Source of the DNA: Spirochaetia bacterium
GTDB taxonomy: Bacteria; Spirochaetota; Spirochaetia; Treponematales; Breznakiellaceae
Direction: 5' to 3'
Length of the DNA: 64,000 nt
Assembly (NCBI GenBank): GCA_026002025.1
Contig: BOAU01000001.1
Span: 21,562 to 85,561 of the forward strand
The notes beneath the pieces are model-generated. The model was given only the letters and a program-made list of their open reading frames with translations, was not told the DNA's origin and searched no databases. Every line of letters starts with the position of its first letter. Position 1 is the stretch's first letter. A program made the translations under genes and the position numbers. Shown here one piece after another: positions 1 through 8,318 of this stretch.

Positions 1-120
1 ATTGTGCTGGATCCCAAGCCGGATCATATTAGCCTTTCTGTTTCCAAGGATCGGGAAACCTACAATCCCGCGTCCATGGCGCTCAAGCTGGACCCCAAGA
101 CGCTGCTGATTCAGGAATAG
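1..120 (+). CDS. 3' end of an unidentified protein (partial)
   Basis: Frame 1 is open from the window edge to a TAG at 118-120 and gives 39 residues ending in LKLDPKTLLIQE. Codon use matches the GC-rich core genes, so it is probably the C-terminus of a real chromosomal gene. No domain can be recognised from so short a tail. Confidence 0.6.
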   Translation: MVLDPKPDHISLSVSKDRETYNPASMALKLDPKTLLIQE

Positions 121-163
121 CTTTTTTCGAATCAAATACCCGTATGTTGTTCTCGCTTAGTCG

Positions 164-192
164 CCGCAGACCAATCGACCTTCGGTCTGCGG
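164..192. repeat. short palindrome in the gap before the toxin-antitoxin pair
   Basis: CCGCAGACC and GGTCTGCGG (9-bp arms) are separated by 11 bases. It could act as the terminator of the upstream gene, but no T-run follows. The rest of the 121-301 gap shows no gene. Confidence 0.4.
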
Positions 193-301
193 TCTGACGG
201 CGCCATTGCGGTTAAAAATTCTTATCTGGTTGATACTCATATTACAAAAACCATTGACAAATTGTGTATTTTTGAATATTATTGAATGCAGGAGTATAGC
301 C

Positions 302-535
302 ATGGGTAAAACTATAACGTTACGGGTGGAAGATACTATTTACGATACTCTCAAAAGAGCCGCTGATGGAGACAGGCGGACTATTTCCAATTTTATAGAA
401 TTTGCGGCCGTTAATTATATTTTTAACAATAATATTGTTGATGACAATGAAATGAAGGAACTTTTGACCTTTGAAAAAGATATAAAAAAAGGACTGGAGG
501 ACATAAAAAAGGGGCGGTATAAACTACTTGGATAA
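302..535 (+). CDS. antitoxin of a type II TA pair, ribbon-helix-helix type
   Basis: A 77-residue protein. The start is the ATG at 302, preceded by an AGGAG site; an upstream in-frame start at 206 has no such site. The N-terminus (KTITLRVEDTIYDTLKRAA) has the pattern of a ribbon-helix-helix DNA-binding strand and helix, and the C-terminal half is charged and probably wraps the toxin. It overlaps the next gene by 8 bases, as antitoxins usually do. The pair is more AT-rich than its neighbours, which suggests horizontal gain. By family it should neutralise the downstream toxin and repress its own promoter. Confidence 0.75.
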   Translation: MGKTITLRVEDTIYDTLKRAADGDRRTISNFIEFAAVNYIFNNNIVDDNEMKELLTFEKDIKKGLEDIKKGRYKLLG

Positions 536-800
536 ATTTAAAATAGCGGAAACTGAAACATTTTCTAAAAAAATAAACTCAAAAAAATATAGCCAATTGT
601 ATAAAAGAGTATTTGCAGATATATATCCGATTCTTAAAAATAATCCGTTTTTTGGAACGAATATTAAGAAACTGAAAGGAGACTATAAAGATATTTACCG
701 ATTTAGAATAGGTGATTATAGGTTATTTTATAAAATAGACGAACAAGAATCTATTATATTTATTGTTAATATAGAGAATAGAAAAGATGCGTATAAATAA
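528..800 (+). CDS. RelE/ParE-family toxin
   Basis: A 90-residue basic protein starting at a TTG that overlaps the antitoxin stop. The KLKGDYKDIYRFRIGDYRLFYKI stretch (about residues 44-66) is the RelE/ParE core: a short strand, Arg-Ile-Gly-Asp-Tyr-Arg turn and a hydrophobic strand. RelE members are ribosome-dependent mRNA endonucleases, while ParE members poison gyrase; sequence alone does not decide which. The tight overlap with the antitoxin supports a working module. Confidence 0.75.
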   Translation: MDKFKIAETETFSKKINSKKYSQLYKRVFADIYPILKNNPFFGTNIKKLKGDYKDIYRFRIGDYRLFYKIDEQESIIFIVNIENRKDAYK

Positions 801-882
801 GGGCAGGAACTTCGCCTAACACCCGCTATCCGTTGCGTTGCGCCCAGACCCAGAAATAAATGGTTAAATGTGGAATTCCTCA

Positions 883-2061
883 TTATTCGTGCATTTTTCT
901 TTTCAGGGCGAACAGCATTACCGCAAGGATGGCCGCATAAATAACGCAGGAACGGTAGCCCCAGGCTTCGCCGATGTAGCGGTTGGTAAGGCCGAAGCCG
1001 TACTGGATGATCCCGCTTACGGTAAAGGCGATGCCGATGATGGCGCTGCTCATGGTCTGGGCCCTTTCCTTAAAAACACCGATGCTGATTGCCAATATGG
1101 TGGGCCATACCAGGGCGATAAAGATACCGGTAAAGGGAAGTATCCAGATGCCTTGGCGGCCAAGGCTAAAGCCCGCGATGTACAGCACAATGATCATCAG
1201 GGCCGCACAGAGGAGGCTGTTGAGGTAGCCGAATTTTTCAAGGACAAAGCCGCTTAAAAGCCGGGAAAGGGTATACAGGACAAAGAAGGTTGAAACAAAG
1301 AGGGCCCCGGTGGTGCTGGGGTCCATGCCGTACAGGTCCTGCAGATAGAGGCCGCTCCACGCCACAGAGCCGCCGTCAATGGCGCCGATAACCCCCAGGA
1401 TCAGGCCGAAGGTCCAGACCATGGGTTCCCTTAACGCATCAAGGAAGGAAGGTTTTTTTTCAGCGCCGTTGTTCTGAACAGCCGTTTCGTTTTGCGCGTT
1501 TTTCACCTCCCCGGGGTAGCGGGCAATAAGGCTCACAACCAGCATGATGAATACCGGGATCAGCGCCAGGGGGTAAATGTGCTGCCAGCTGAGGGCAGAC
1601 TTATTGACGATGAGACCTGCGAACCGGGGGCCGATGGTGGCCCCAAGGCCGTAAAAGAAATGGAGCAGGTTCAGCATCAGGCCGGATCGAACCGTGAAGA
1701 TCCGCACCCCCATGCCGTTAAGGCCGATCTCAAAAAAACCGAACCCCGACTGGATGATAAGGTACAGGACGGCGGCCATCCAGAAACCGGAGGCGAAAAA
1801 AATGGCCCCCATTCCCAGGCCGATCACAATAAATCCTGTGGTGATGGTTTTTTTTAATCCGAAGCGGCTCATAAAGATGCCGGAAATAACGCAGAAGATG
1901 ACCGCGGTAAAGGAAACCATGGCCGCCATGAGCCCCTGGTCGCCGTGGGAAGCCTGGAAACTGTTTTTGATCAGGGGGAAGGTGACCCCCTTCATGCTGT
2001 TGAGAAAACCGTAGAGGGCCATGTCCCCGTAGATGACTATGAGCAGCAGTATGTTCGGCAT
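883..2061 (-). CDS. MFS transporter
   Basis: A 392-residue integral membrane protein with about 12 hydrophobic segments and the short charged cytoplasmic loops of the major facilitator superfamily (for example SRFGLKKT after the second segment). A longer loop near residues 190-210 sits between the two six-helix halves. The overall look resembles FucP/sugar-type or orphan MFS permeases; the substrate is unknown. It is transcribed away from the gene at 2119. No Shine-Dalgarno site precedes the ATG; TATAGT lies 8 bases upstream of it, so the message may be leaderless. Confidence 0.8.
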   Translation of the reverse strand: MPNILLLIVIYGDMALYGFLNSMKGVTFPLIKNSFQASHGDQGLMAAMVSFTAVIFCVISGIFMSRFGLKKTITTGFIVIGLGMGAIFFASGFWMAAVLYLIIQSGFGFFEIGLNGMGVRIFTVRSGLMLNLLHFFYGLGATIGPRFAGLIVNKSALSWQHIYPLALIPVFIMLVVSLIARYPGEVKNAQNETAVQNNGAEKKPSFLDALREPMVWTFGLILGVIGAIDGGSVAWSGLYLQDLYGMDPSTTGALFVSTFFVLYTLSRLLSGFVLEKFGYLNSLLCAALMIIVLYIAGFSLGRQGIWILPFTGIFIALVWPTILAISIGVFKERAQTMSSAIIGIAFTVSGIIQYGFGLTNRYIGEAWGYRSCVIYAAILAVMLFALKRKMHE

Positions 2062-2118
2062 GATGATTCACTATACCATATTGAAGATTTGCGGTACACT
2101 GTACGGCATGGGGACCAG

Positions 2119-2817
2119 ATGACCAGGGGAATACTCATTGCGGGAAATGAATCATCCCTCAGCGCGGCCATGAGCGCGGAAGCGGCGAAGCGGGTGGAAC
2201 ACTTTGCATCGGCCCTAATCCCCAACCGGCTTTCGGAACATGCCGCCGGAATCGCGGGTTCCCGCGGTTCATTGACGGAGGATTCCCTTCCAGAGGGGGC
2301 GGCCCTTTCCCTGCAGTGGAACCCCGGCAGCCCCATCGCCGCCCGCACCTTGATCCTCGCCGCGGAAAACCGGCTTGAGCATATCGACGAGGCGATTCTG
2401 GTCTGTTCCCCCCCCGCAATCCGCCGCCGCCCCGCGGAAATCTCCCCCGCCGATATTGAGATAATGGTAAACGATCACATCAAGGGCTGGTTTTTTTTGG
2501 CGCGGGAACTGGCCCAGGTTTTCCGTAAAAGAAAATCAGGAACCCTGGCGCTGGCCCTTTCCGACATGGGCGCAGGCGGCAAGGATGATCCGGTGGACCT
2601 GCTGGGTCCCGCGGCGGCAGCCTCTTTCCGCGCCTTTGCCCAAAGCATCCTCTCCGCCGCTTCTGACGAACCCTATCTGACCATGGGCTTCTCCTCATCC
2701 GAAATCGGCGAGGAAAGCGCCTTTGCGGCCTTTGTCCTTAAACTTATCGACGAAGGCAATAAACGCAATAACGGGAAGTGGCATAAGTTCGGCAGGCTGA
2801 ATTTGTTTAATAGGTAG
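2119..2817 (+). CDS. degenerate SDR-like protein, function unknown
   Basis: A 232-residue protein. The ATG at 2119 follows a GGGGA stretch; an open frame continues upstream to 1945 but lies inside the MFS gene. It begins with a strand-like GILIAGNE segment, and the region around residues 120-150 (VNDHIKGWFFLARELAQ, then SGTLALALSD) aligns by eye with the helix-strand core of short-chain dehydrogenases. The expected Tyr-x3-Lys pair is replaced by SFRAFAQ, and the N-terminal glycine loop is poor, so enzyme activity is doubtful. It may be a structural or regulatory relative. Confidence 0.55.
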   Translation: MTRGILIAGNESSLSAAMSAEAAKRVEHFASALIPNRLSEHAAGIAGSRGSLTEDSLPEGAALSLQWNPGSPIAARTLILAAENRLEHIDEAILVCSPPAIRRRPAEISPADIEIMVNDHIKGWFFLARELAQVFRKRKSGTLALALSDMGAGGKDDPVDLLGPAAAASFRAFAQSILSAASDEPYLTMGFSSSEIGEESAFAAFVLKLIDEGNKRNNGKWHKFGRLNLFNR

Positions 2818-2843
2818 TGGTAGTAGCTATCGTTTTAATGACC

Positions 2844-2849
2844 TATACT
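2844..2849 (+). promoter_or_regulatory. -10 element of a likely leaderless promoter for the U32 gene
   Basis: TATACT lies 7 bases upstream of the ATG at 2857, and there is no Shine-Dalgarno site between them. No convincing -35 hexamer is seen. The spacing puts the predicted transcript start at or next to the start codon. Confidence 0.4.
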
Positions 2850-2856
2850 CATTTTT

Positions 2857-5112
2857 ATGAAGCCGCTTGAGTTATTAGCCCCCGCAGGGTCCCCCGAAGC
2901 CCTGGACGCGGCCATTGGAGAGGGGGCGGACGCGGTCTATCTGGGATTGAAGAATTTCAATGCCCGGATGCGGAGCGCCAATTTTGCCTATTCCCAGTTT
3001 GAGGGGGCCCTGAAGGTGATGCACCGGATGGGCCGCAAGCTGTATGTCACGGTGAATACCGTTTTTGAGCAGCGGGAAGCGGACCGGCTTTACCAGCTCC
3101 TCAAGTACCTCGCGGGCCTTGGCCCCGACGGCCTTATTGTCCAGGATTTTGGGGTCGCCGCCATGGTGCGGGACAATTTCCCTTCCCTTAAACTCCACGC
3201 TTCTACCCAGATGAATATTGCCAGCGCCCGGGGGGCCAATGCCCTTTCCAAATACGGGTTTTCACGGGTGGTGCTGGCCCGGGAGCTTTGTCTTGCGGAA
3301 CTGCGGGACTGCCGGGCCAACACCAACATGGAGCTTGAAACTTTTGTCCACGGCGCCCTCTGCGTCAGCGCTTCCGGGCTCTGCCTTTTTTCCAGTTACC
3401 TGGGGGGAAAGTCCGCCAATCGGGGGATGTGTACCCAGGCCTGCCGCCGCTATTATCACCGGGATGATGACGGGGGCTACTACTTCAGCCCCGCAGACCT
3501 CCAGCTTCTGGAACGGGTCCCGGACCTTGCGGACGCCGGAATCAGCTCCTTTAAGATCGAAGGCCGGATGAAGAGCGCCGAGTATGTTGGCACCGTGGTG
3601 AGCGCTTACCGCCTGGTGCTGGATGCCCTCGCTGCAGACGCAGGTGAGGAGAAGGTTCAGGCCGCCATAACCGAAGGGATCGAAATTCTCCGCAATGATT
3701 TTGCCCGGACCAAGACCCGTTTTTACTTTGATGAAGATCTTTTGCTTAAAACCGCTGTCTCGGCAGATTCAAATGAGGCCGCCGAAGCGGTTCCCGGCAA
3801 ACCTGCGGCCCGCCATTGGGTTGATCCCCCTTCCTCCCTGGACTGGCTCAACCCCGCCCAGAACGGGGGGACCGGTATCCCCCTGGGGAATATTATTAAG
3901 GTAAGGGGCGAAGGGGAGGAAAAACGGGCCCTTATTCCCGCGCTTTCAACCCTGCCCAAACCGGGGGATTCCATCCGGCTGCACCGGGCTGATGATTCTG
4001 ACCGCCAGTCCCATAAATTGATTTCTGTGGAGAGCGATGGCTCCGCAGGCGGCGCCGGTAAAGCCGGTGTGTGGCTGTCCATCCCTGAAGGCTTTGGCGC
4101 GGGGGACGCGGTATATTTGATACAGACACGGGCAATGTCGAAGCGGTACGCCCCGGTGATACCCCACAGCCTGGACACCTTTAGGCGTATGCCCGGCCGG
4201 GATAAGGCCCCGTTGCTGGAACTGCCGAATTTCCGCAAGGGGGACGCCGGGGGCGGGGGTTTTCCCGAAGGGCTCTACGCGGCGGTTTCCCGGATCGACG
4301 ATCTCTACATATTGCAGTCCAGCCGGCCCGTGCGGGCCATGCTGGCCTATACCCGCAAGACCGCCGCCTATTTGCTGGGGAGCGGCAAAGCCCCGCTGCC
4401 CTTTAACCCCGGTGAAATCATTCTGGTACTGGACCCCTATTTCCCTCAATCTATGGAAGCGGTATTGGCGGAGGAAGTAAAGGAACTGATGGAAAAGGGC
4501 TACCGGCAGTTCGTGGTGAACAATCCGGGGCATTTTTCCTGTTTTAGAGATCCGATGAGGGCAAAAGCGGCCGGGGCGAATGCTGCCCGGTCGCCGAAGC
4601 CTCTGGCATTGATTGCCGGACCCTATCTGTACATCTTTAACCGCTGGGCCAATCAGTTTGTGTCGGACCTGGGGGCGGATAACTTTATTTCCCCCCTGGA
4701 AAATAACCGGCAGAACCTTGAAAAGACCGTCGGCCCCGGCCGCCGGGTCCTGACCTTTATCACGGTCTTTGCCTATCCGGCACTGTTCCGTCTCCGCTCG
4801 GATCTGAGCAAGGTCTACGGTTTTAAGGATTTTTCCGACAGCCGGGAGGAGCGGTTCGCCCTGGCTTCCGGGCCCGATGGGTCGATCGTGTACCCTGAAA
4901 AGCCCTTTTCCATCGTGGACAAGATTCCCTTCCTTAGGGAAGCGGGGTTCAGCCGTTTTATCCTGGACTTTTCAGGGCCGCCCCTGAAAAAAACCGCTTA
5001 CCGGGACATTGTCAAAGCCGCAAAGGATGCGATCCCCCTGCCCGATATCAGCCGCTTTAACTGGAAAGACGGCTTCTATCAGCAGGCAGAGGGTGGGTTT
5101 GTAAAATCCTAG
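2857..5112 (+). CDS. rlhA: U32-family protein, RlhA-type (23S rRNA C2501 hydroxylation)
   Basis: A 751-residue protein opening with KPLELLAPAGSPEAL, typical of U32 proteins. The family cysteines are present in HGALCVSASGLC (about residues 164-175) and NRGMCTQACRR (about 186-197), which in RlhA/TrhP hold an iron-sulfur cluster. The long C-terminal half matches the extra collagenase-like domain found in RlhA-length members rather than the short TrhP form. Family knowledge points to prephenate-dependent RNA hydroxylation rather than peptidase activity. The stop overlaps the end of the convergent ssb gene by 4 bases. Confidence 0.8.
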   Translation: MKPLELLAPAGSPEALDAAIGEGADAVYLGLKNFNARMRSANFAYSQFEGALKVMHRMGRKLYVTVNTVFEQREADRLYQLLKYLAGLGPDGLIVQDFGVAAMVRDNFPSLKLHASTQMNIASARGANALSKYGFSRVVLARELCLAELRDCRANTNMELETFVHGALCVSASGLCLFSSYLGGKSANRGMCTQACRRYYHRDDDGGYYFSPADLQLLERVPDLADAGISSFKIEGRMKSAEYVGTVVSAYRLVLDALAADAGEEKVQAAITEGIEILRNDFARTKTRFYFDEDLLLKTAVSADSNEAAEAVPGKPAARHWVDPPSSLDWLNPAQNGGTGIPLGNIIKVRGEGEEKRALIPALSTLPKPGDSIRLHRADDSDRQSHKLISVESDGSAGGAGKAGVWLSIPEGFGAGDAVYLIQTRAMSKRYAPVIPHSLDTFRRMPGRDKAPLLELPNFRKGDAGGGGFPEGLYAAVSRIDDLYILQSSRPVRAMLAYTRKTAAYLLGSGKAPLPFNPGEIILVLDPYFPQSMEAVLAEEVKELMEKGYRQFVVNNPGHFSCFRDPMRAKAAGANAARSPKPLALIAGPYLYIFNRWANQFVSDLGADNFISPLENNRQNLEKTVGPGRRVLTFITVFAYPALFRLRSDLSKVYGFKDFSDSREERFALASGPDGSIVYPEKPFSIVDKIPFLREAGFSRFILDFSGPPLKKTAYRDIVKAAKDAIPLPDISRFNWKDGFYQQAEGGFVKS

Positions 5113-5588
5113 AAGGTCACCTCCTCAAGTTCTTCCACGGGGAATGCCATGGCCGTTTCCGTTGATTCAGAGATGGCGCCGTAGACATCATCATCGGTTG
5201 AACGGGCCGTTTCCGTTGCTGTGGTGTTGGCCCTGCCGGCGGAGGCATCACCGTCTTTTTTGAATTCGGGGCGGAATTCCACATGTTCCGCCACAATCAT
5301 GACCCGTGAGTGGCTTTTGCCATCGGAACCGGGCCACCGGTTCTCTTTCAGGCGGCCTACCACCCGAACACCCCGGCCCTTGTGGCCCAGGTTGTAGCAA
5401 TTTTCTGCCAACCTTGACCAGGTCTCAACATCAAAAAAACTTACCTCCTGTTCATAACCCGAATCTTTCTTCAGGTAACGGTTGGAAGCCAGCCTAAAGG
5501 TACAGAGCGGCGTCCCCTTTGGGGTGGAACGAAAGAGTGGGTCCCGAACCAGGTTGCCTTCGATCAGGATAGAATTGAGGTTATTCAT
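5109..5588 (-). CDS. ssb: single-stranded DNA-binding protein
   Basis: A 159-residue protein. Residues 1-108 form the OB fold (NSILIEGNLVRDPLFRSTPKG at the start, then FFDVETWSRLAEN and GRGVRVVGRLKENRW). The tail is acidic and low in complexity, and it ends in EELEEVTF rather than the classical DDDIPF tip, although acidic residues precede a terminal Phe. It binds single-stranded DNA in replication, repair and recombination. A good AGGAGG site precedes the ATG and lies beside strong hairpins (see 5593-5621). Confidence 0.9.
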   Translation of the reverse strand: MNNLNSILIEGNLVRDPLFRSTPKGTPLCTFRLASNRYLKKDSGYEQEVSFFDVETWSRLAENCYNLGHKGRGVRVVGRLKENRWPGSDGKSHSRVMIVAEHVEFRPEFKKDGDASAGRANTTATETARSTDDDVYGAISESTETAMAFPVEELEEVTF

Positions 5589-5592
5589 AATG

Positions 5593-5621
5593 CCTCCTGC
5601 GGGAGGCTTGCCGCCTCCCGC
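5593..5621 (-). promoter_or_regulatory. alternative hairpins around the ssb ribosome-binding site
   Basis: Read on the minus strand, GCGGGAGGC pairs with GCCTCCCGC around a 5-base loop, ending just before the AGGAGG site. The downstream arm (CCTCC) can instead pair with GGAGG of the ribosome-binding site across a 3-base loop. The two pairings exclude each other, so the leader could switch between open and closed states. Confidence 0.45.
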
Positions 5622-5653
5622 TTAATATATGGTCCGGCGGCACAAGCTGCCGG

Positions 5654-5681
5654 TCACAGATTTTTTTTAGAATTTCTGTGA
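5654..5681. promoter_or_regulatory. inverted repeat TCACAGA-N14-TCTGTGA upstream of ssb
   Basis: A perfect 7-bp inverted repeat with an AT-rich 14-base spacer lies 66-93 bases upstream of the ssb start. It has the size of a dimeric repressor site. No regulator can be named. Confidence 0.35.
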
Positions 5682-5744
5682 TACCTATATAGGGCACTGG
5701 GATGAGCGGCGCTTGCATCAAAGGCAAAAAAAGTACGGTTTTTT

Positions 5745-7655
5745 TTAATTATTAGATAAAATCTGCTTTACCATATAAAGTTCCATGTAAAGCTTGAGGG
5801 CATTTTTGTCCCGGAGATCGTTCAGTATGGGGGCGCCGGAAATGATCCCGTCCGCCACATTCCCCAGGGTTTCTTGGGTAACTTTTATGTTTTTCCAGAG
5901 CGGAATGCTGCGGTGCAGATTGTCCCGGGCAAGGGTGTTTACGTCTTCCACGAGGTGTTCACGGCCGGTGTCCTTGAGGATGCCGCCCCAACGGTCTGCC
6001 ATTATTTCAAGATAGTCCTCCAAAGAACGCCCCTGGGGAACCAGGATGGCCGCAATCTCACGGGCATCCTTTTCCAGGTTCCCGATGGATTCCCCCTGAG
6101 CGGCGCTTTGTTCTTCATCGATTATCGCTTTTTTCTGACCTTTCAAAGCTTTTTTCTTTGTTTTTTTCTTTTTTCCAAAGGTCATAAAAAACGCGATAAT
6201 CGGGGTAAGAATCGGCGTCGAATACCAGAAGGGAAGTGAGAACCGTGCGTCCAGAAGCAGATCGTGGCGCTTAATCTGAAGCAGGCTTCTCAGGGGAAGC
6301 AGCTGGCCGTCATCAAATATCTGTAATGAGGAAGGAACCACCTCCTGGGAGCGCATCAATTCCCGATAAACCAGAAAGAGCTTACTATCCCTGAGAATGG
6401 ACATGAGTATCGGCATGGTGGACTCAATCGCGGCGGCCAGGAGCCTGTCAAATTCCTTATCGCTGTCCATGGCTTCTTCGTGATCGAATTCCCGAATCAA
6501 AGCGATCCAGCTATCGGTGATTTCCTTTTTTACCTGGGAGCGGACACTGATAAGCATATTGCCGGCCAGGGGCAGGTACTTGTCCTTTTGTATGAACCAT
6601 TTTTCGTCCCCCTTGCCCTGGATGATGAGCCAGTCGGGGACTTCATTGTTCACTGATTCGGTGGTCTTCTTCCTGATATAGGCTTCCAGCTCTTTTTCGG
6701 AGTATTTTCCCAGCAGAATTCCCCCCTGCTTATTGGTGAATTTGATAATCGCCGACAGGGAATAATAGTAGGGAGGCTGCTCTATGCGCTGATCCAGACT
6801 GCGGAAGGCCGCTTCTTTTTCCTTTTCCTGTTGGGTTCGGATCTTATACAGGGTGTTACAGATATCAATAACGTAGACCGCTTCCAGTACGGCGATGTCC
6901 TGGGCCAGCTTTTCCCGCTGTTTTTTGACTTCGTCCTTTATCATGGCGCAGAAGTAACTCCAGAAAAGAAAGGACCCATCCCCGTAAGATTCCATATTGT
7001 TCACAGATTCCATGGGCTTGATAACAATCTGATTGATGACTTCCCGGACATAGTCCTCGTTCCCCGAAAGCTGGGGGGTGAGCCGGTGTACCACATGCTC
7101 CTTGTTCCCCTGGGACAGCAGGTGCTGCCGTACCTTGAGGATAGAGGTTTCCAAAAGCCGCCGGGGAAGCATGGGGGCTAAAACGAGGATGCTCCCCAGC
7201 TCAATATCGGGGAGCTGTATCTTGAGAATGGGGAGGGATGATTCCGCCGCACTGTCAAAATAGGATGCCAGATCCGTTTCCAGGTGGATGACCTCAAGCT
7301 GCTCCTTGGGAATGGCGATTTTGAGGGAATCTTCAGTGGGAAAGGGAATATCCGCAATGACATCAAAGGCGTCATAGGCATCCTGGATCTTGTCGGCATA
7401 AAAAAAGGGCAAAAAAACGCGCTTTTCACCGTCCTCCGTCATAAGGACGCTGCCATCCCCGGTGCATTCGGCTATTTCTTTCCAGAATTGGGACTTTGTT
7501 TCCTTTGTCCATTTGGCCCATTCGTCCTGTTTTTTGGCCATACGGACCGCATACTTTCCCAGAAAGTCCAAAAAGGGATCTATTTTTATATAGGGCGAAT
7601 TATTTTTGTTTGCGTAGGCTTTTAGTATTGAATAAAGATCGGTTGTCGGGACCAT
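5745..7655 (-). CDS. large conserved-looking hypothetical protein with one membrane segment
   Basis: A 636-residue protein. The chosen ATG at 7655 gives MVPTTDLYSILKAY; a further upstream in-frame start would add an odd 22-residue extension. It is mostly soluble, charged and helical, with one hydrophobic stretch around residues 487-507 (YSTPILTPIIAFFMTFG) followed at once by a lysine cluster (KKKKTKKK), which suggests a membrane anchor and a basic cytoplasmic turn. The last 130 residues are predicted helical. I do not recognise the family; the length and codon use argue for a real, vertically inherited gene. It stands alone, with ssb downstream and the mobile cassette at 7701 just upstream. 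Confidence 0.65.
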   Translation of the reverse strand: MVPTTDLYSILKAYANKNNSPYIKIDPFLDFLGKYAVRMAKKQDEWAKWTKETKSQFWKEIAECTGDGSVLMTEDGEKRVFLPFFYADKIQDAYDAFDVIADIPFPTEDSLKIAIPKEQLEVIHLETDLASYFDSAAESSLPILKIQLPDIELGSILVLAPMLPRRLLETSILKVRQHLLSQGNKEHVVHRLTPQLSGNEDYVREVINQIVIKPMESVNNMESYGDGSFLFWSYFCAMIKDEVKKQREKLAQDIAVLEAVYVIDICNTLYKIRTQQEKEKEAAFRSLDQRIEQPPYYYSLSAIIKFTNKQGGILLGKYSEKELEAYIRKKTTESVNNEVPDWLIIQGKGDEKWFIQKDKYLPLAGNMLISVRSQVKKEITDSWIALIREFDHEEAMDSDKEFDRLLAAAIESTMPILMSILRDSKLFLVYRELMRSQEVVPSSLQIFDDGQLLPLRSLLQIKRHDLLLDARFSLPFWYSTPILTPIIAFFMTFGKKKKTKKKALKGQKKAIIDEEQSAAQGESIGNLEKDAREIAAILVPQGRSLEDYLEIMADRWGGILKDTGREHLVEDVNTLARDNLHRSIPLWKNIKVTQETLGNVADGIISGAPILNDLRDKNALKLYMELYMVKQILSNN

Positions 7656-7700
7656 AAACAAAAATATACTACTCTCTTTTTCATTTTTGTAAAAGAGAGG

Positions 7701-8231
7701 AAAGAAGTGCAGCAATTCCAAATTTAACCACGGACCTCACGGACAGCACGGACAAAGACGATAATAGAGCATGGATGAAGATACAGAAACAAAGGGACTT
7801 CTCTATAAAGATGAAAGTTACCGTATTCGCGCTTGCATCTTTGAGGTAAACAGGAAGTTGGGAGGCGGTTTTCTGGAAGCAGTATATCAAGAGGCTCTGG
7901 AAATTGAGTTGAAAAACGCAAAAATTCCCTATGAAGCGCAAAAAAAGCTGCATATATTGTATAATGGTAAACCGTTAAAGCAGTTTTATCAGGCGGATTT
8001 TGTGTGTTTTGAAAAGATCATCATAGAAATAAAGGCGGTAACCAAGCTTGCCGGCGAATCCAAGGCGCAGGTTATGAATTATTTGGCAGCAACTGGGCTT
8101 AAATTGGGTTTTCTGGTAAATTTTTGTGCATTTCCCAAAGCGGAAATCATAAGAATCGTCCGTTAATCTGTCCGTGAGGGTCGGTGAGGTCTGTGGTTTT
8201 TCCTAATTTGGAATTCCTGAAAGAAGTGCAT
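7701..8231. mobile_element. palindrome-ended cassette carrying the GxxExxY gene, with 11-bp direct repeats
   Basis: The element occupies 7712-8220 and is bounded by AAAGAAGTGCA at 7701-7711 and again at 8221-8231, as expected for a target-site duplication. The inner ends are inverted copies: AATTCCAAATT followed by a CCAC-GGACC stretch at left, and the reverse complement at right (GGTCTGTGG, AATTTGGAATT). The same end sequences flank non-coding copies elsewhere in the window. The cassette sits between the promoter of the ATPase gene and the start of the 5745-7655 gene. Confidence 0.7.
7771..8166 (+). CDS. GxxExxY protein (PD-(D/E)XK-like fold)
   Basis: A 131-residue protein with the family signature GGGFLEAVYQEAL (about residues 31-43), followed by YQADFVCFEKIIIEIKAV, which supplies the Asp and Glu-x-Lys of a PD-(D/E)XK core (about residues 71-90), and a closing hydrophobic segment LGFLVNFCA. 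The family is widespread and undefined; the fold suggests nucleic-acid cleavage or binding. It is the only gene in a mobile cassette with inverted-repeat ends, so it may help that element move, or simply be its cargo. No Shine-Dalgarno site is visible. Confidence 0.8.
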   Translation: MDEDTETKGLLYKDESYRIRACIFEVNRKLGGGFLEAVYQEALEIELKNAKIPYEAQKKLHILYNGKPLKQFYQADFVCFEKIIIEIKAVTKLAGESKAQVMNYLAATGLKLGFLVNFCAFPKAEIIRIVR

Positions 8232-8238
8232 TTTTTCT

Positions 8239-8267
8239 TGACATTTTTGGAAAGCGGCCTTATCCTG
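8239..8267 (+). promoter_or_regulatory. sigma-70 promoter of the sugar ABC ATPase gene
   Basis: TTGACA at 8239-8244 and TATCCT at 8262-8267, spacing 17. It lies just outside the right end of the mobile cassette, so the insertion did not break the promoter. Confidence 0.7.
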
Positions 8268-8318
8268 TTTCTATAAACTAATTCTGCCCTGCAAAGGGTG
8301 GAAACAATGGAGGCCATT

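Noticed and set aside
2037..2478. Small minus-strand open frames opposite the SDR-like gene
   Set aside because: They overlap a longer plus-strand gene with better codon use and carry no motif.
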